This document shows, one piece after another, positions 16,072 through 24,725 of a DNA stretch of 64,000 nt. The stretch lies in assembly GCA_023413135.1 (NCBI GenBank), contig JAEZQK010000063.1:61891-125890 (forward strand). Reading direction: 5' to 3'. The stretch is from Bacillota bacterium. Its GTDB lineage: Bacteria; Bacillota; Clostridia; Christensenellales; Aristaeellaceae. The notes beneath the pieces are model-generated. The model was not told where the DNA came from. It did not search any database and worked only from the letters and a program-made list of their open reading frames with translations. Made by a program: the position numbers and the translations under genes. How positions within the stretch are numbered: position 1 is the stretch's first letter; each line of letters starts with the position of its first letter.

Positions 16072-18165
16072 ATGCAAGTGTGCAATGTGCAGACGTCGTT
16101 ATCCTCTTATAGCGTTCCTATAGCACAGGGCGCTGTCTACCGACAGGAAATTTTTTATGATTCCTATGGCAAGCGTATTCAGGCCCATATCCTGCTTCTT
16201 GAACCTTCATCCGGTATAAGGATATCTTCGGCGCTTCCTGATGATAAAGACTTGTGGGGGATGCAGAAAACATCCCACATGGCACAGGCGGCAAATGACC
16301 ATCAGCCAGGCGTGATAGGCGCTGTGAATGCCGACTTTTTCAATATGACCAACGGATGTCCGGAAGGGGTCTTTATCCGTGATGGCATCATCTTCAAGGA
16401 TGATATGCCGGCGGACAGGCATTTTTTTGGCATTACCTATTCCGGCTCATTCGTGATTGGGGATTTGACAGACTTTCTTAAGATACGCGATAACCTTCAA
16501 ACCGCGGTAGGCGGGCGGGATGTTCTGGTATGGGAAGGAAACGTACAGGAACCCGTTATTGAGGCAATTCCTGTTAGGCATCCTCGTACCGCTGTGTGCA
16601 TCATGCCCGATGGCTTACTGATGTTTGTTGTTATCGATGGCCGCACCCCCCTGGTATCCGAAGGAATGACGCTGCCTCAATTTTCTGAGTACTTAAGAGA
16701 CTTGGGCGCTGCCTGGGCGCTGAACCTGGACGGCGGAGGTTCCTCTACATTCGTTTTGAGGATGCCGGGGGAGGATAAGCTTAGGCAAATAAACCTGGCA
16801 AGCGATGGAACCGAAAGAGAATGCGCCGATTCCCTGGTTGTAAGAAGCCTTATACACCCTGACGGAGTATGCGCAAAAGCTTGGATTGCACCATTTCAGC
16901 CTCTGATTTTAAAAGGTGCAACCGTACCCTTTTGTTTTACCGGTTTGGATGTTTCCGGGGCGGCCTGTGCCATAAGCGGAAAGGTGCAATGGAGAGTCAT
17001 TCCGGAAGGCGCGGGAGTAATAGATGAAAATGGCGTATTTACAGCGGGCTTGGATGATTGCCAGGCGGAAATCCTCCTTCTGGCAGACGAAAAAGTGCTG
17101 GGCCGCAATCTGATCCAAATTGTGGACCCGGATGAATTGAAGGTGGATGAACGGGACCTGTTGCTTCCGGATATGGAGAATTGCACCGTTAGGGTCTATG
17201 CCTACAAAAACAGCCTGCCTGTTTTTTTAAGCTCCGCCTGTCTGAGCATGGATGCAGAGGAGAGCCTGGGGCAGGTGGTGGACGGATGCACACTTAAAAC
17301 AGGCAAGGAAGGCGCAACAGGCAACATTACGATCAAGGTCAAATCATGCGGAGTGCAGGCTGCCGGGATCATGCAAATTGGCCGCTTGCCAATCTCTTTA
17401 GATGTGTCACAGGACGCAGCGCAATGGAAAACAGAAAATGCGGTATTGGAACCCGCCGCATTTCCTGATGTGTATACCAGAACGGAGCATTTGGCTCTGC
17501 GGGTCAGCACGCGGGAGAGATATGCCTCATTCACCGGAAGGTTTCATCTGCCGCGCCCGGCAAGAGCGGTTGGAGTTTGGGTGTATGCAGCATATGGCCC
17601 GGTACCTTCGCTGTATCTATCAGCGCTTACAGAGTCCGGCCCAGCGGATGCGGCAGCCATGAGAGGGATACCGGTGCAAGGGTCCCATTGGCACTACTTT
17701 GAGGCGGATCTGCCTTTGCTGAAGGTTAAGCCTGATGACCTTCAGCTTCGATTCGATGTGCACGCCGAACCAGGAAGCATATTCCTGCTTGATGGATTGC
17801 GCGCCATATTCTCTGTTAAACACGATGACCTAACCATGCCTGAAGTGAAGAGTATCAGCGTTCGCAAAAGGACGAACCAGCTATATAATCTCACTGTCAG
17901 GATTGGCAAGGATATGGCAAAACCATATGCAACACCGATTGCGTATGAGCGGATGCGGGTGATCATCGGTGATATGGAATATACCGGTCAAAAGGGGCAT
18001 TATGGGATCAACAGGGGCAATTCCACCATTATGCTTCACAATATACCCATTGCGGACGGCCCATGTGCCCTAAAAGTATGTGCAGCCGATTGCTTTGGAA
18101 ATCAGGTATGGAAAGAGTATTTATTGACAAGCGCAATGCTTGCGGAAAAGGAGTTTATCCTATGA
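16072..18165 (+). CDS. phosphodiester glycosidase family (NAGPA-domain) protein
   Basis: A 697-residue protein. Residues about 70-270 form the NAGPA domain found in uncovering enzyme and YceG/StoI-like proteins. Motifs are GAVNADFF, RHPRTAVCI, VVIDGRTPLVSEGMTL and the strongly conserved ALNLDGGGSSTFV. The family cleaves GlcNAc-1-phosphodiesters or related bonds. Residues about 300-700 are beta-rich with Ig-like and carbohydrate-binding-like stretches. There is no signal peptide: the N-terminus is MQVCNVQTSL, preceded by AAGGAG seven bases upstream. It may therefore act in the cytoplasm on an imported substrate, unlike most relatives. It overlaps the next gene by four bases. Confidence 0.85.
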   Translation: MQVCNVQTSLSSYSVPIAQGAVYRQEIFYDSYGKRIQAHILLLEPSSGIRISSALPDDKDLWGMQKTSHMAQAANDHQPGVIGAVNADFFNMTNGCPEGVFIRDGIIFKDDMPADRHFFGITYSGSFVIGDLTDFLKIRDNLQTAVGGRDVLVWEGNVQEPVIEAIPVRHPRTAVCIMPDGLLMFVVIDGRTPLVSEGMTLPQFSEYLRDLGAAWALNLDGGGSSTFVLRMPGEDKLRQINLASDGTERECADSLVVRSLIHPDGVCAKAWIAPFQPLILKGATVPFCFTGLDVSGAACAISGKVQWRVIPEGAGVIDENGVFTAGLDDCQAEILLLADEKVLGRNLIQIVDPDELKVDERDLLLPDMENCTVRVYAYKNSLPVFLSSACLSMDAEESLGQVVDGCTLKTGKEGATGNITIKVKSCGVQAAGIMQIGRLPISLDVSQDAAQWKTENAVLEPAAFPDVYTRTEHLALRVSTRERYASFTGRFHLPRPARAVGVWVYAAYGPVPSLYLSALTESGPADAAAMRGIPVQGSHWHYFEADLPLLKVKPDDLQLRFDVHAEPGSIFLLDGLRAIFSVKHDDLTMPEVKSISVRKRTNQLYNLTVRIGKDMAKPYATPIAYERMRVIIGDMEYTGQKGHYGINRGNSTIMLHNIPIADGPCALKVCAADCFGNQVWKEYLLTSAMLAEKEFIL

Positions 18166-19592
18166 TACGCTTCGGAACAGGCGGTTGGAGGGCGGTTATC
18201 GGAAAAGATTTTACTTGCGACAATGTCCGCAGTGTTGCTGGTGGTTTGTGTAAGCTTATACGGGAGGATCCCGCACCGCATCAGCCTGTGGTGATCGGAT
18301 ATGACAGAAGGTTCCTTTCCCTGGAAGCATCAAAATGGGTGGCAGAAGTGTTGGCGGCTAATGGGATTCCGGTTTTATGCCTGAAACGTTCCGCCCCCAC
18401 ACCACTCATTATGTACCTTGTAAAGACAATGGGTTTATCCTGGGGCATACAGGTAACAGCCAGCCATAATCCGGCGATATACAATGGCATCAAGCTCATC
18501 GTGCGGGAAGGCCGTGATGCCCCTATAGAGATAACCGACAAGCTGGAAGCCGCCATACAGGATGATCCGGGTATATTTCATATCCCCTTTGAAGAAGCTG
18601 CGGCAAATGGGCTTGTCAGGTTTTTGCGCAATCCGTTCAACGGATTTATCGACGATATCATCCGTATCATTGATATGGAAAAAATACGGGAGGCAGGGCC
18701 CAGGATACTGTTTGATTCGATGCATGGATCGGGCAGTTATCCGCTTATGACCGTGCTGTATACTGCACGATGTACAATGGATTGGATCAATGGCAACCGG
18801 GATGCCTATTTCGGTGGCGTCATGCCGGCCCCATCTTTTCATTCATTAAGCGAACTGCTAAGAAGGGTTCCGGCGGAAGGCTATGATTTGGGCATCGCGA
18901 TGGATGGAGACGGAGACCGCCTTGGCATTATCGACGGCAACGGGAGCTTTGTTTCGGCCAACGAAATACTGGTGCTTCTTTACTATTATTTGCACGAGCA
19001 TAAGGGCTGGCGCGGCCCGGTTGTACGCAATGTACTTACAACCCATCTGCTGGATAGAATGGCACATGACTTTGGGGAAGAGTGCTTTGAGGTGCCTGTT
19101 GGCTTCAAGTATATTTCCTCTATGCTGGATGAGACAAATGCGGTACTGGGCGGGGAATCGTCAGGGGGCCTGACCGTTAGGGGCTATATCCATGGAAAGG
19201 ATTCCATATATGCCGCATCTCTTTTTGTGGAAATGATATCAGCCCTGAACAAAACGCCTGCGGAATTGCTGGGTGAGCTGTATTTGAAGTATGGAAAGAG
19301 CTGCTGGATGGAGGAATCACATACAGTATCCCCGGATCAAATAGTCATTTTGATAGATGAATTGGCGAACATGTCCATGCTCCCGGAAATTAAAATGAAA
19401 ATAAAATCCGTATCCCATATAGACGGCTGTAAAATCCTTTTTGAGGACGGTTCCTTTGCAGCGGCAAGGCTGTCGGGGACGGAACCGCTTTTGCGGATCG
19501 TTGCCGAAGCCGGTTCGAAGGAACAGGTTGATTCATACCTGGATGCGGTTCGCAAGCAATTGGTTCTATCGTGTCAAATCGTATCCCAATAG
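18162..19592 (+). CDS. phosphoglucomutase/phosphomannomutase family protein
   Basis: A 476-residue alpha-D-phosphohexomutase. The start ATG overlaps the previous stop (ATGA), with AAGGAG eight bases upstream. All four signature sites are visible: catalytic phosphoserine loop VTASHNPAIYNG (near residue 100), metal loop AMDGDGDRLGI (near 246), sugar loop GGESSGGLTVRG (near 330) and phosphate loop RLSGTEPLLRI (near 445). It interconverts hexose 1- and 6-phosphates. Coupled to a phosphodiester glycosidase, it would bring the released sugar phosphate into glycolysis. The exact sugar is unknown. Confidence 0.9.
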   Translation: MIRFGTGGWRAVIGKDFTCDNVRSVAGGLCKLIREDPAPHQPVVIGYDRRFLSLEASKWVAEVLAANGIPVLCLKRSAPTPLIMYLVKTMGLSWGIQVTASHNPAIYNGIKLIVREGRDAPIEITDKLEAAIQDDPGIFHIPFEEAAANGLVRFLRNPFNGFIDDIIRIIDMEKIREAGPRILFDSMHGSGSYPLMTVLYTARCTMDWINGNRDAYFGGVMPAPSFHSLSELLRRVPAEGYDLGIAMDGDGDRLGIIDGNGSFVSANEILVLLYYYLHEHKGWRGPVVRNVLTTHLLDRMAHDFGEECFEVPVGFKYISSMLDETNAVLGGESSGGLTVRGYIHGKDSIYAASLFVEMISALNKTPAELLGELYLKYGKSCWMEESHTVSPDQIVILIDELANMSMLPEIKMKIKSVSHIDGCKILFEDGSFAAARLSGTEPLLRIVAEAGSKEQVDSYLDAVRKQLVLSCQIVSQ

Positions 19593-19602
19593 GAGGATAT
19601 CT

Positions 19603-20277
19603 ATGGATGATCTTTGCCTTTTTGAAACGCATTTGCACACATCAGAGGTTAGCGGATGCGCAAGAGTGCCCGCGCGCGAGATGATCCGCATGTACGCGGA
19701 CGCGGGATATGCGGGCGTGCAGATTACGGATCACTTTCTGCCGGGCCGGTTTGGTGGCATCCAGGAGCGGAAAGCCTTTTTGCGCGGGTATTATGAAGCT
19801 TTGGATGAAGGTATTAAGAGGAACCTTATTGTACTTCCAGCAATGGAACTCCGCTTTGCAGACAGCCTGGAGGATTTTTTGATTCTTGGAATGGAAGAAA
19901 CAGAGATCATAAATGACTTGCCTGATGACGTTTGTTCTATGACACCTAAAGCGTTCCACAAACTTTGTCAGGCCCGCGGCTGGCTTTTATACCAGGCGCA
20001 TCCGTTTAGACCCCATATGCGCATTCATCCGGCGTCTTGGCTTAACGGCATAGAGGTACATAACGGGAACCCCCGCCACAACAGCCATAATGATCTGGCA
20101 AGCTTGTACGCCGATGCATTCGAATTGGGAACACTGGCCGGGTCGGATGCCCATCAGGTAGAGGACGTTGCCGCTGCCGGGATCAAGGTACCCTATGCAT
20201 CCCTTTCTCCAAAGGGCCTTGCTTCCTACCTCAGCACTATCAAGAAACCAGCTTTGTATATTGCAAAATCAAAATAG
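19603..20277 (+). CDS. PHP-domain metal-dependent phosphoesterase
   Basis: A 224-residue PHP protein starting at ATG 19603 with AGGAGG seven bases upstream. Metal ligands lie in FETHLHTSE (H-x-H near residue 8), VQITDHF (near residue 42), YQAHPFRP (near 128) and LAGSDAHQVED (near 180). The family hydrolyses phosphoesters such as histidinol phosphate, oligonucleotides or cyclic phosphates. As the last gene of the NAGPA-mutase unit it may remove a phosphate from the aglycone. The eleven-base gap to the mutase gene suggests co-transcription. Confidence 0.85.
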   Translation: MDDLCLFETHLHTSEVSGCARVPAREMIRMYADAGYAGVQITDHFLPGRFGGIQERKAFLRGYYEALDEGIKRNLIVLPAMELRFADSLEDFLILGMEETEIINDLPDDVCSMTPKAFHKLCQARGWLLYQAHPFRPHMRIHPASWLNGIEVHNGNPRHNSHNDLASLYADAFELGTLAGSDAHQVEDVAAAGIKVPYASLSPKGLASYLSTIKKPALYIAKSK

Positions 20278-20305
20278 GGCAATTCTCCGGGCGGGACGGC
20301 ACGGA

Positions 20306-21280
20306 TCATTTGGTGTATAGATCCTCTTCCTTTAGTTGATTGAGAAGCGGCTCTCCGGCCTCGAAGCGGCGGGCATTTTCCAGGATGATATCCAGGGAGC
20401 GCCCCAATTTGTCTGGACAGGCGGGGGTAAAGTGCGGCGTAACCATCATATGCGGCGCATCCCAGACCGGACTATCCTTGGGCAAGGGTTCGATTTCGAA
20501 GGTGTCCAATCCCGCCCCGGCGATTTGACCATCCTGCAGGGCTTTCACCAGTGCGGCTTCATCGATGGTCTTGCCCCGGCCCAGATTGATAACCACAGCA
20601 GTCTTCTTCATCAAAGCCAGCTCACGGCTGCCAAGCATATGATACGTCTGGTCAGTAAGTGCGGCGCACATGGCTAGATAATCGCATTGGGGAAGAAAGA
20701 CATCAAGGTTGCCGCCGGCTTCCTGGCTGTAAAACTTATCGACATCTGCCAGATCGTAGCGCCTGCGGGAATATGCGATTACCCGCATCTCAAAGGCCTT
20801 GGCACGCTTTGCCAATGCCCGCCCCGTGTTGCCCATGCCGATTATGCCAAGGGTTTTGCCATACAGTGCCTCCATGCTTTCCTGGCCGGGGTATCCCCAT
20901 TGATGATGTGCCTGGGCACCAAATACCAGATCATGGTGATACGCGTGGTTAAGCATAAAGAAAAACGCATGCTCCGCCAGAGCAGGGGCAGAACGGCCTG
21001 CCGAGCCTGTGATGACAAAGCTGCTTTTGAAATATTCCGGTTTTGCAATACTGTCCAGCCCGGCTGCATCCCAGTGCAGCCAACGAAGCCTTGCGGCGTT
21101 CTTTAGATCAAGCTTGCCCATGATGACGGCAGTATCGGCATCCCGCAGCTTAGCGGTCAGCGCTTGGAAATCGCCGGGCGTCAGGTAAACGATCTTCGCA
21201 CCGGGCAGAGCCTGAAGGAACCGTTCCCTATGATGTGGCTGCCAGGGCAGGTTCGTAACAATGACTTCGATTTTGGGCAT
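20306..21280 (-). CDS. D-2-hydroxyacid dehydrogenase (NAD-binding)
   Basis: A 324-residue D-isomer-specific 2-hydroxyacid dehydrogenase. The Rossmann motif is GIIGMGNTGRALAKR near residues 148-162. Catalytic Arg lies in INLGRGKTIDEAAL, Glu in GLDTFEIEPLP and His in VTPHFTPACPD. AAGGAG is nine bases before the ATG. It follows the IclR and GntR regulators on the same strand and is probably in their operon. It may reduce or oxidise a hydroxypyruvate-like or other 2-oxoacid, matching the glycerate genes further right. Confidence 0.88.
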   Translation of the reverse strand: MPKIEVIVTNLPWQPHHRERFLQALPGAKIVYLTPGDFQALTAKLRDADTAVIMGKLDLKNAARLRWLHWDAAGLDSIAKPEYFKSSFVITGSAGRSAPALAEHAFFFMLNHAYHHDLVFGAQAHHQWGYPGQESMEALYGKTLGIIGMGNTGRALAKRAKAFEMRVIAYSRRRYDLADVDKFYSQEAGGNLDVFLPQCDYLAMCAALTDQTYHMLGSRELALMKKTAVVINLGRGKTIDEAALVKALQDGQIAGAGLDTFEIEPLPKDSPVWDAPHMMVTPHFTPACPDKLGRSLDIILENARRFEAGEPLLNQLKEEDLYTK

Positions 21281-21340
21281 GTGTTTTTCTCCTTCCGCTT
21301 GTAAGTCTCCCTTTCAAAAATTGAATGATCCTTCATGCAT

Positions 21341-22147
21341 TCAACCGCGGGATGATTCCTCAACCGGCTTATAGCCAAGATACGATGATACCATTTGTGA
21401 TATGGTGAGGAGCATGGGCAGATTTTTTCCGATCATCTTATCGGTGAGCCTCTGCACGGGGCCGGTAATACTGATCCCAGCCTTAATACGGCCCGAATAG
21501 TCATATACCGGCACCGCAATGCTGCGTACGCCAAGGTCGCATTCTTCGTTATCCAGGGCATATCCGAGCCTGCGAACTTCTTCAATCTCCTTGAGAAGGC
21601 GCACTCTGGTGGTGATGGTATTGGGCGTACATTTTTGAAGCTTGTTCGTGGCCAAATATTCCTCCAATTCTGCATCCGTGCGGTTCATTAGAAACAGCTT
21701 GCCGATACCTGTGCAGTAAAGCGGTGCGATGTTGCCGATGCGCTGGAGCAAATACATCTTGTTTTCTTTGGGATGCACCATATCAATAAAGACCACCATC
21801 ATGTCCTGCTCGATAGCGACCATAGCGGTTTCATTGAATTCCTGCGCCAAATGCTGCAGGTAAGGATGAATGTGTTCAAAAGGATTATTCCGAACGTTAA
21901 ACTGATTGGCAATACGTGAAATTTTATAGGTAAGATAATACTCCAGCGTATGTTCATCCTGCGCAACGTAACCGCGGTGCAAAAGTGTTGTAATAAAGCG
22001 CAGTACGGTACTCGCGTTAAAATCTAAAGCTTCGGCCAGATCCTGCAACCGCACCGGCCCGCCCATCTCCGCCATGACCTCCAGAATGGACAGAACTTTG
22101 TCTGTTGACTGGTTTGCGCTCTTGGAAGAAACCGTCTTGCTGCTCAT
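21341..22147 (-). CDS. IclR-family transcriptional regulator
   Basis: A 268-residue regulator from ATG 22147, with AAGGAG eight bases upstream. The N-terminal winged helix (VLSILEVMAEMGGPVRLQDL, then NASTVLRFI) spans residues 18-75. The C-terminal effector domain shows YCTGIGKLFLMN, GYALDNEECDLGVRSIAVPV and IKAGISITGP. IclR proteins such as AllR and KdgR respond to small acids including glyoxylate. That AllR is an IclR protein makes this one notable beside the AllF/AllG-like genes at 38251-41066. It lies 35 bases after the GntR gene. Confidence 0.9.
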   Translation of the reverse strand: MSSKTVSSKSANQSTDKVLSILEVMAEMGGPVRLQDLAEALDFNASTVLRFITTLLHRGYVAQDEHTLEYYLTYKISRIANQFNVRNNPFEHIHPYLQHLAQEFNETAMVAIEQDMMVVFIDMVHPKENKMYLLQRIGNIAPLYCTGIGKLFLMNRTDAELEEYLATNKLQKCTPNTITTRVRLLKEIEEVRRLGYALDNEECDLGVRSIAVPVYDYSGRIKAGISITGPVQRLTDKMIGKNLPMLLTISQMVSSYLGYKPVEESSRG

Positions 22148-22182
22148 AAAATTCACTCCTTAAGGAATGATGAATTTCGTGA

Positions 22183-22881
22183 TCATACGCCCTTCATCCA
22201 CAACTGATTCATGCCAACCCCCATGCTTTCCATCTGGCGGCCTATTGTAAGCAGGCACTCCCGTGTGTTGGCTATATGGCGTCCTGCCGCTTCCTCGGCA
22301 CGATGCACATCACGGTCTCTAAGCGCATCCACTATTTCCATGTGTTCTTTATAAGTATCCGATGGCTGCCGCAACAGTCCAATGATAAACGAATTCTTTA
22401 TGACATAAAGGGTATCGTTAAAGCGCTTTAACATAGTATTGGAACATAGCGTATACATCGCCGAGTGAAAATCTATGTCAATTTGATATGTCATCTGACT
22501 GTCACACTTTTCATTTTTCTCAAGCTTTTTACGCATCGGTTCAAACAAAGCATAAAGCGCATCGATCTGTTCGTCTGTTGCGTTTTCCGCTACATTGGCG
22601 GCAAAGATTTTTTCGAAAGACTCACGAAGCACAAACAGATCAATTACTTCCTGCAAGGTGGGGATATGCACAAAAAAACCGCGATTGGCTACCTTATCCA
22701 CAATGCCCTCCGATACCAGCATGTGTAGCGCCGCGATCACGGGTGTGCGGCTTACGCCGAATTCCTCTGCAAGCTCCTTCTGATTCAAGTGCGGATGATT
22801 GATATAATGGTGCTGCACAATGCGATTGCGCAGTGTTTTGTATACCGTGGTGATATCGCTTGCTTCCATTTGCAGGCTCAT
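22183..22881 (-). CDS. GntR-family regulator, FadR/FCD subfamily
   Basis: A 232-residue regulator. ATG 22881 is preceded by GGAG; the frame is open for eleven more codons upstream but without a site. The winged helix reads LNQKELAEEFGVSRTPVIAA around residues 30-50. The FCD domain has the metal-ligand pattern DIDFHSAMY, EHMEIVDALRDRD and AGRHIANT. Such regulators often bind hydroxyacids or sugar acids (LldR, GlcC, UxuR). It heads the minus-strand GntR-IclR-dehydrogenase unit and diverges from the CdaR-like gene. Confidence 0.9.
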   Translation of the reverse strand: MSLQMEASDITTVYKTLRNRIVQHHYINHPHLNQKELAEEFGVSRTPVIAALHMLVSEGIVDKVANRGFFVHIPTLQEVIDLFVLRESFEKIFAANVAENATDEQIDALYALFEPMRKKLEKNEKCDSQMTYQIDIDFHSAMYTLCSNTMLKRFNDTLYVIKNSFIIGLLRQPSDTYKEHMEIVDALRDRDVHRAEEAAGRHIANTRECLLTIGRQMESMGVGMNQLWMKGV

Positions 22882-22921
22882 CTGTAAATCTCCATTTCTT
22901 ATAATAATATACACAATTAAC

Positions 22922-22934
22922 GATTTTGAAAATC
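22922..22934. promoter_or_regulatory. inverted repeat near the GntR start
   Basis: GATTTT-G-AAAATC is a perfect 6-bp inverted repeat, 41 bases upstream of the GntR ATG. It could be an autoregulatory operator, but AT-rich palindromes are common by chance. Confidence 0.3.
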
Positions 22935-23151
22935 AAAATTAAGTTTCTATAATTACCGTTGTAAAATTCATTATAAATTCGACCTGTGATGTTGTCAATA
23001 TTCATTTTTGCAGTTGCCTATGGGGGAGGCTTTGAACAGCATATGTAAATTGGTAGGGAAATATTGTTCTTATCGTATGTTATAAACATATTCCGATTCG
23101 TATATACCACAAAGAATATTCAAATAATTCCGGATTGAATAATATTTTATC

Positions 23152-23169
23152 AAAATTGTATTCAATTTT
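23152..23169. promoter_or_regulatory. perfect 7-bp inverted repeat (candidate operator)
   Basis: AAAATTG (23152-23158) and CAATTTT (23163-23169) are separated by four bases, giving an 18-bp dyad of the size bound by GntR-type dimers. It lies about 150 bases before the CdaR-like start. Confidence 0.35.
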
Positions 23170-23318
23170 ATCCTTGTTTTTTGAGTATGAATATCGTATA
23201 CTGCTGGTAAGATCTGCGCTATCGAGGCGTATATTGTGCCAATTTGCCGCATGACGCGTGTTAACCGTAAAGATCGGGATTTTGTGTAAATTCGATAATA
23301 TACTGGAGGCACTGCACA

Positions 23319-24500
23319 ATGAAAGAGGGAATGAGCAGCAAAAACCCGCCAATCACAATAAACCGTGAGATGGCGAACAGAATTATTGAAAGTGCAAAAA
23401 AGACGATCAATTACGATATCAACATCATGAATGAAGGCGGTATCGTAATCGCCAGTTCGAATCCTTTGCGCGTGGGCACTTTTCATGAGATTGCGTTTGA
23501 AATCATCAACGGGCCGAATGATTTGCAGGAAATCGATAAAGCGGAAGAACTCATCGGCACCAAGAATGGCATCAATACCGTTTTGAAATATAAGGAATAT
23601 AAGATGGGGGTTCTGGGAATAACGGGGAAGCCTGATGAAATACGGCCTTTTGTAAGCGTATTGAAGCTTGCGGTCGAAACAATGATCGAATTTGAAATGC
23701 AGCAGCAAGAATATGTTCAACGGAATTCTCAGAAGAATCTTTTTGAAGGCGGCTTGATTTATGGCTCTGCTACGGATGTGGATTTGTTAAGGTGGGCAAT
23801 GGAATTAAAAATAGATCGCACTATCTATCGTATTCCTTTGTGGATAAATATTGAAAATAATATTTCATCACTTTATAAATCAACATTGATTGGTATTTTA
23901 ACGAAAAACAAGCATTATTCCGCGCAAGACATCCTAACGCAATGGAAAGAAAATGGATTGGTCATTTTCAAATCATTTCCATCCATAAAGCAGGCGTATG
24001 GAGATTATAAAAACGTTATTTTTGAATTTTTGGATGAGTTTTTGCAGAAACTGGATGCCGTCGGCATACCTGCAAGGGTATTCACAGGGTCCTTTTGCAA
24101 AACTTTAGGCCGATACCATGAAGCATATAAACGTGCACTGTGGATCTATGAAAATTGCCCCCAGGCAACCAATAAAATCGAGTACTTTTATGACCATATC
24201 TGCAAATGGATGAAATCCTTCATTCCAGTAAAAGAACTGCATGATATATACAGGTTCTTTGTGAACGAATGCGATGAAAAATATATCGAACAAATGATAA
24301 ATACAGAAGAAGCGCTTTCCAGCTGCAATTACAATTTTGAACGTGCAAGCCAAAAGCTGTTTGTTCACAAAAACACATTATTTTTGTGGATGAATAACTT
24401 CAGGAAATTATATAATATCGATCCCGTGCAAAACCCGATCGACCGCTCTTTCTGGGCATACCTTTGCTATTATTTAAGAAACAAACCTTCCCAGGTTTAG
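23319..24500 (+). CDS. CdaR-type sugar diacid recognition regulator
   Basis: A 393-residue regulator. Residues about 14-145 resemble the diacid-recognition domain (NREMANRIIESA, NIMNEGGIVIASS, RVGTFHEIAFEII, MGVLGITGKPDEIRPF). The C-terminal PucR-type helix-turn-helix lies around residues 325-385 (FERASQKLFVHKNTL, FRKLYNIDP). CdaR activates garPLRK and gudPXD in response to D-glycerate or sugar diacids in E. coli. Here a garR-like reductase and a glycerate kinase lie downstream in the adjacent operon, so that operon is a likely target. GGAGG precedes ATG 23319 by nine bases. Confidence 0.85.
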   Translation: MKEGMSSKNPPITINREMANRIIESAKKTINYDINIMNEGGIVIASSNPLRVGTFHEIAFEIINGPNDLQEIDKAEELIGTKNGINTVLKYKEYKMGVLGITGKPDEIRPFVSVLKLAVETMIEFEMQQQEYVQRNSQKNLFEGGLIYGSATDVDLLRWAMELKIDRTIYRIPLWINIENNISSLYKSTLIGILTKNKHYSAQDILTQWKENGLVIFKSFPSIKQAYGDYKNVIFEFLDEFLQKLDAVGIPARVFTGSFCKTLGRYHEAYKRALWIYENCPQATNKIEYFYDHICKWMKSFIPVKELHDIYRFFVNECDEKYIEQMINTEEALSSCNYNFERASQKLFVHKNTLFLWMNNFRKLYNIDPVQNPIDRSFWAYLCYYLRNKPSQV

Positions 24501-24574
24501 CCGGTCATTAACGGAGGTATTGCTTAAGCCTCCTACACTATGTTCAGGCAACGCATGGATTGACCCCATGAAAT

Positions 24575-24619
24575 GCCCGGCATCCTCCTTTCACAGTGGA
24601 GGATGCCGGGCTTGTGTTT
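24575..24619 (+). terminator. hairpin terminator between convergent transcripts
   Basis: A perfect 14-bp stem, GCCCGGCATCCTCC (24575-24588) with GGAGGATGCCGGGC (24598-24611), and a nine-base loop is followed by TTGTGTTTT. It should end the CdaR-like transcript and may also stop the long minus-strand operon, though the minus side has no U-tract. Confidence 0.85.
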
Positions 24620-24725
24620 TCCTGTCACTTGACAAGGGTGATGTTGGCTTCGGCCATGCCATGCCCGTTTTCCCTTCCCTGGGAGGGTCTGTTTGATATC
24701 CCTGGGGGATCGATTAGGTGCTTGT

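Larger units (their letters stand above)
22882..23318. other. AT-rich divergent regulatory region
   Basis: No gene. The 437 bases are strongly AT-rich compared with their surroundings and hold the promoters for the GntR gene (leftwards) and the CdaR-like gene (rightwards). Inverted repeats at 22922-22934 and 23152-23169 stand out. Long open frames on the minus strand here have composition unlike coding DNA. Confidence 0.6.

Noticed and set aside
23070..23720. A 216-codon minus-strand frame across the region upstream of the CdaR-like gene.
   Set aside because: It runs through AT-rich promoter DNA and the CdaR-like coding region, with no ribosome-binding site and no protein-like motifs.
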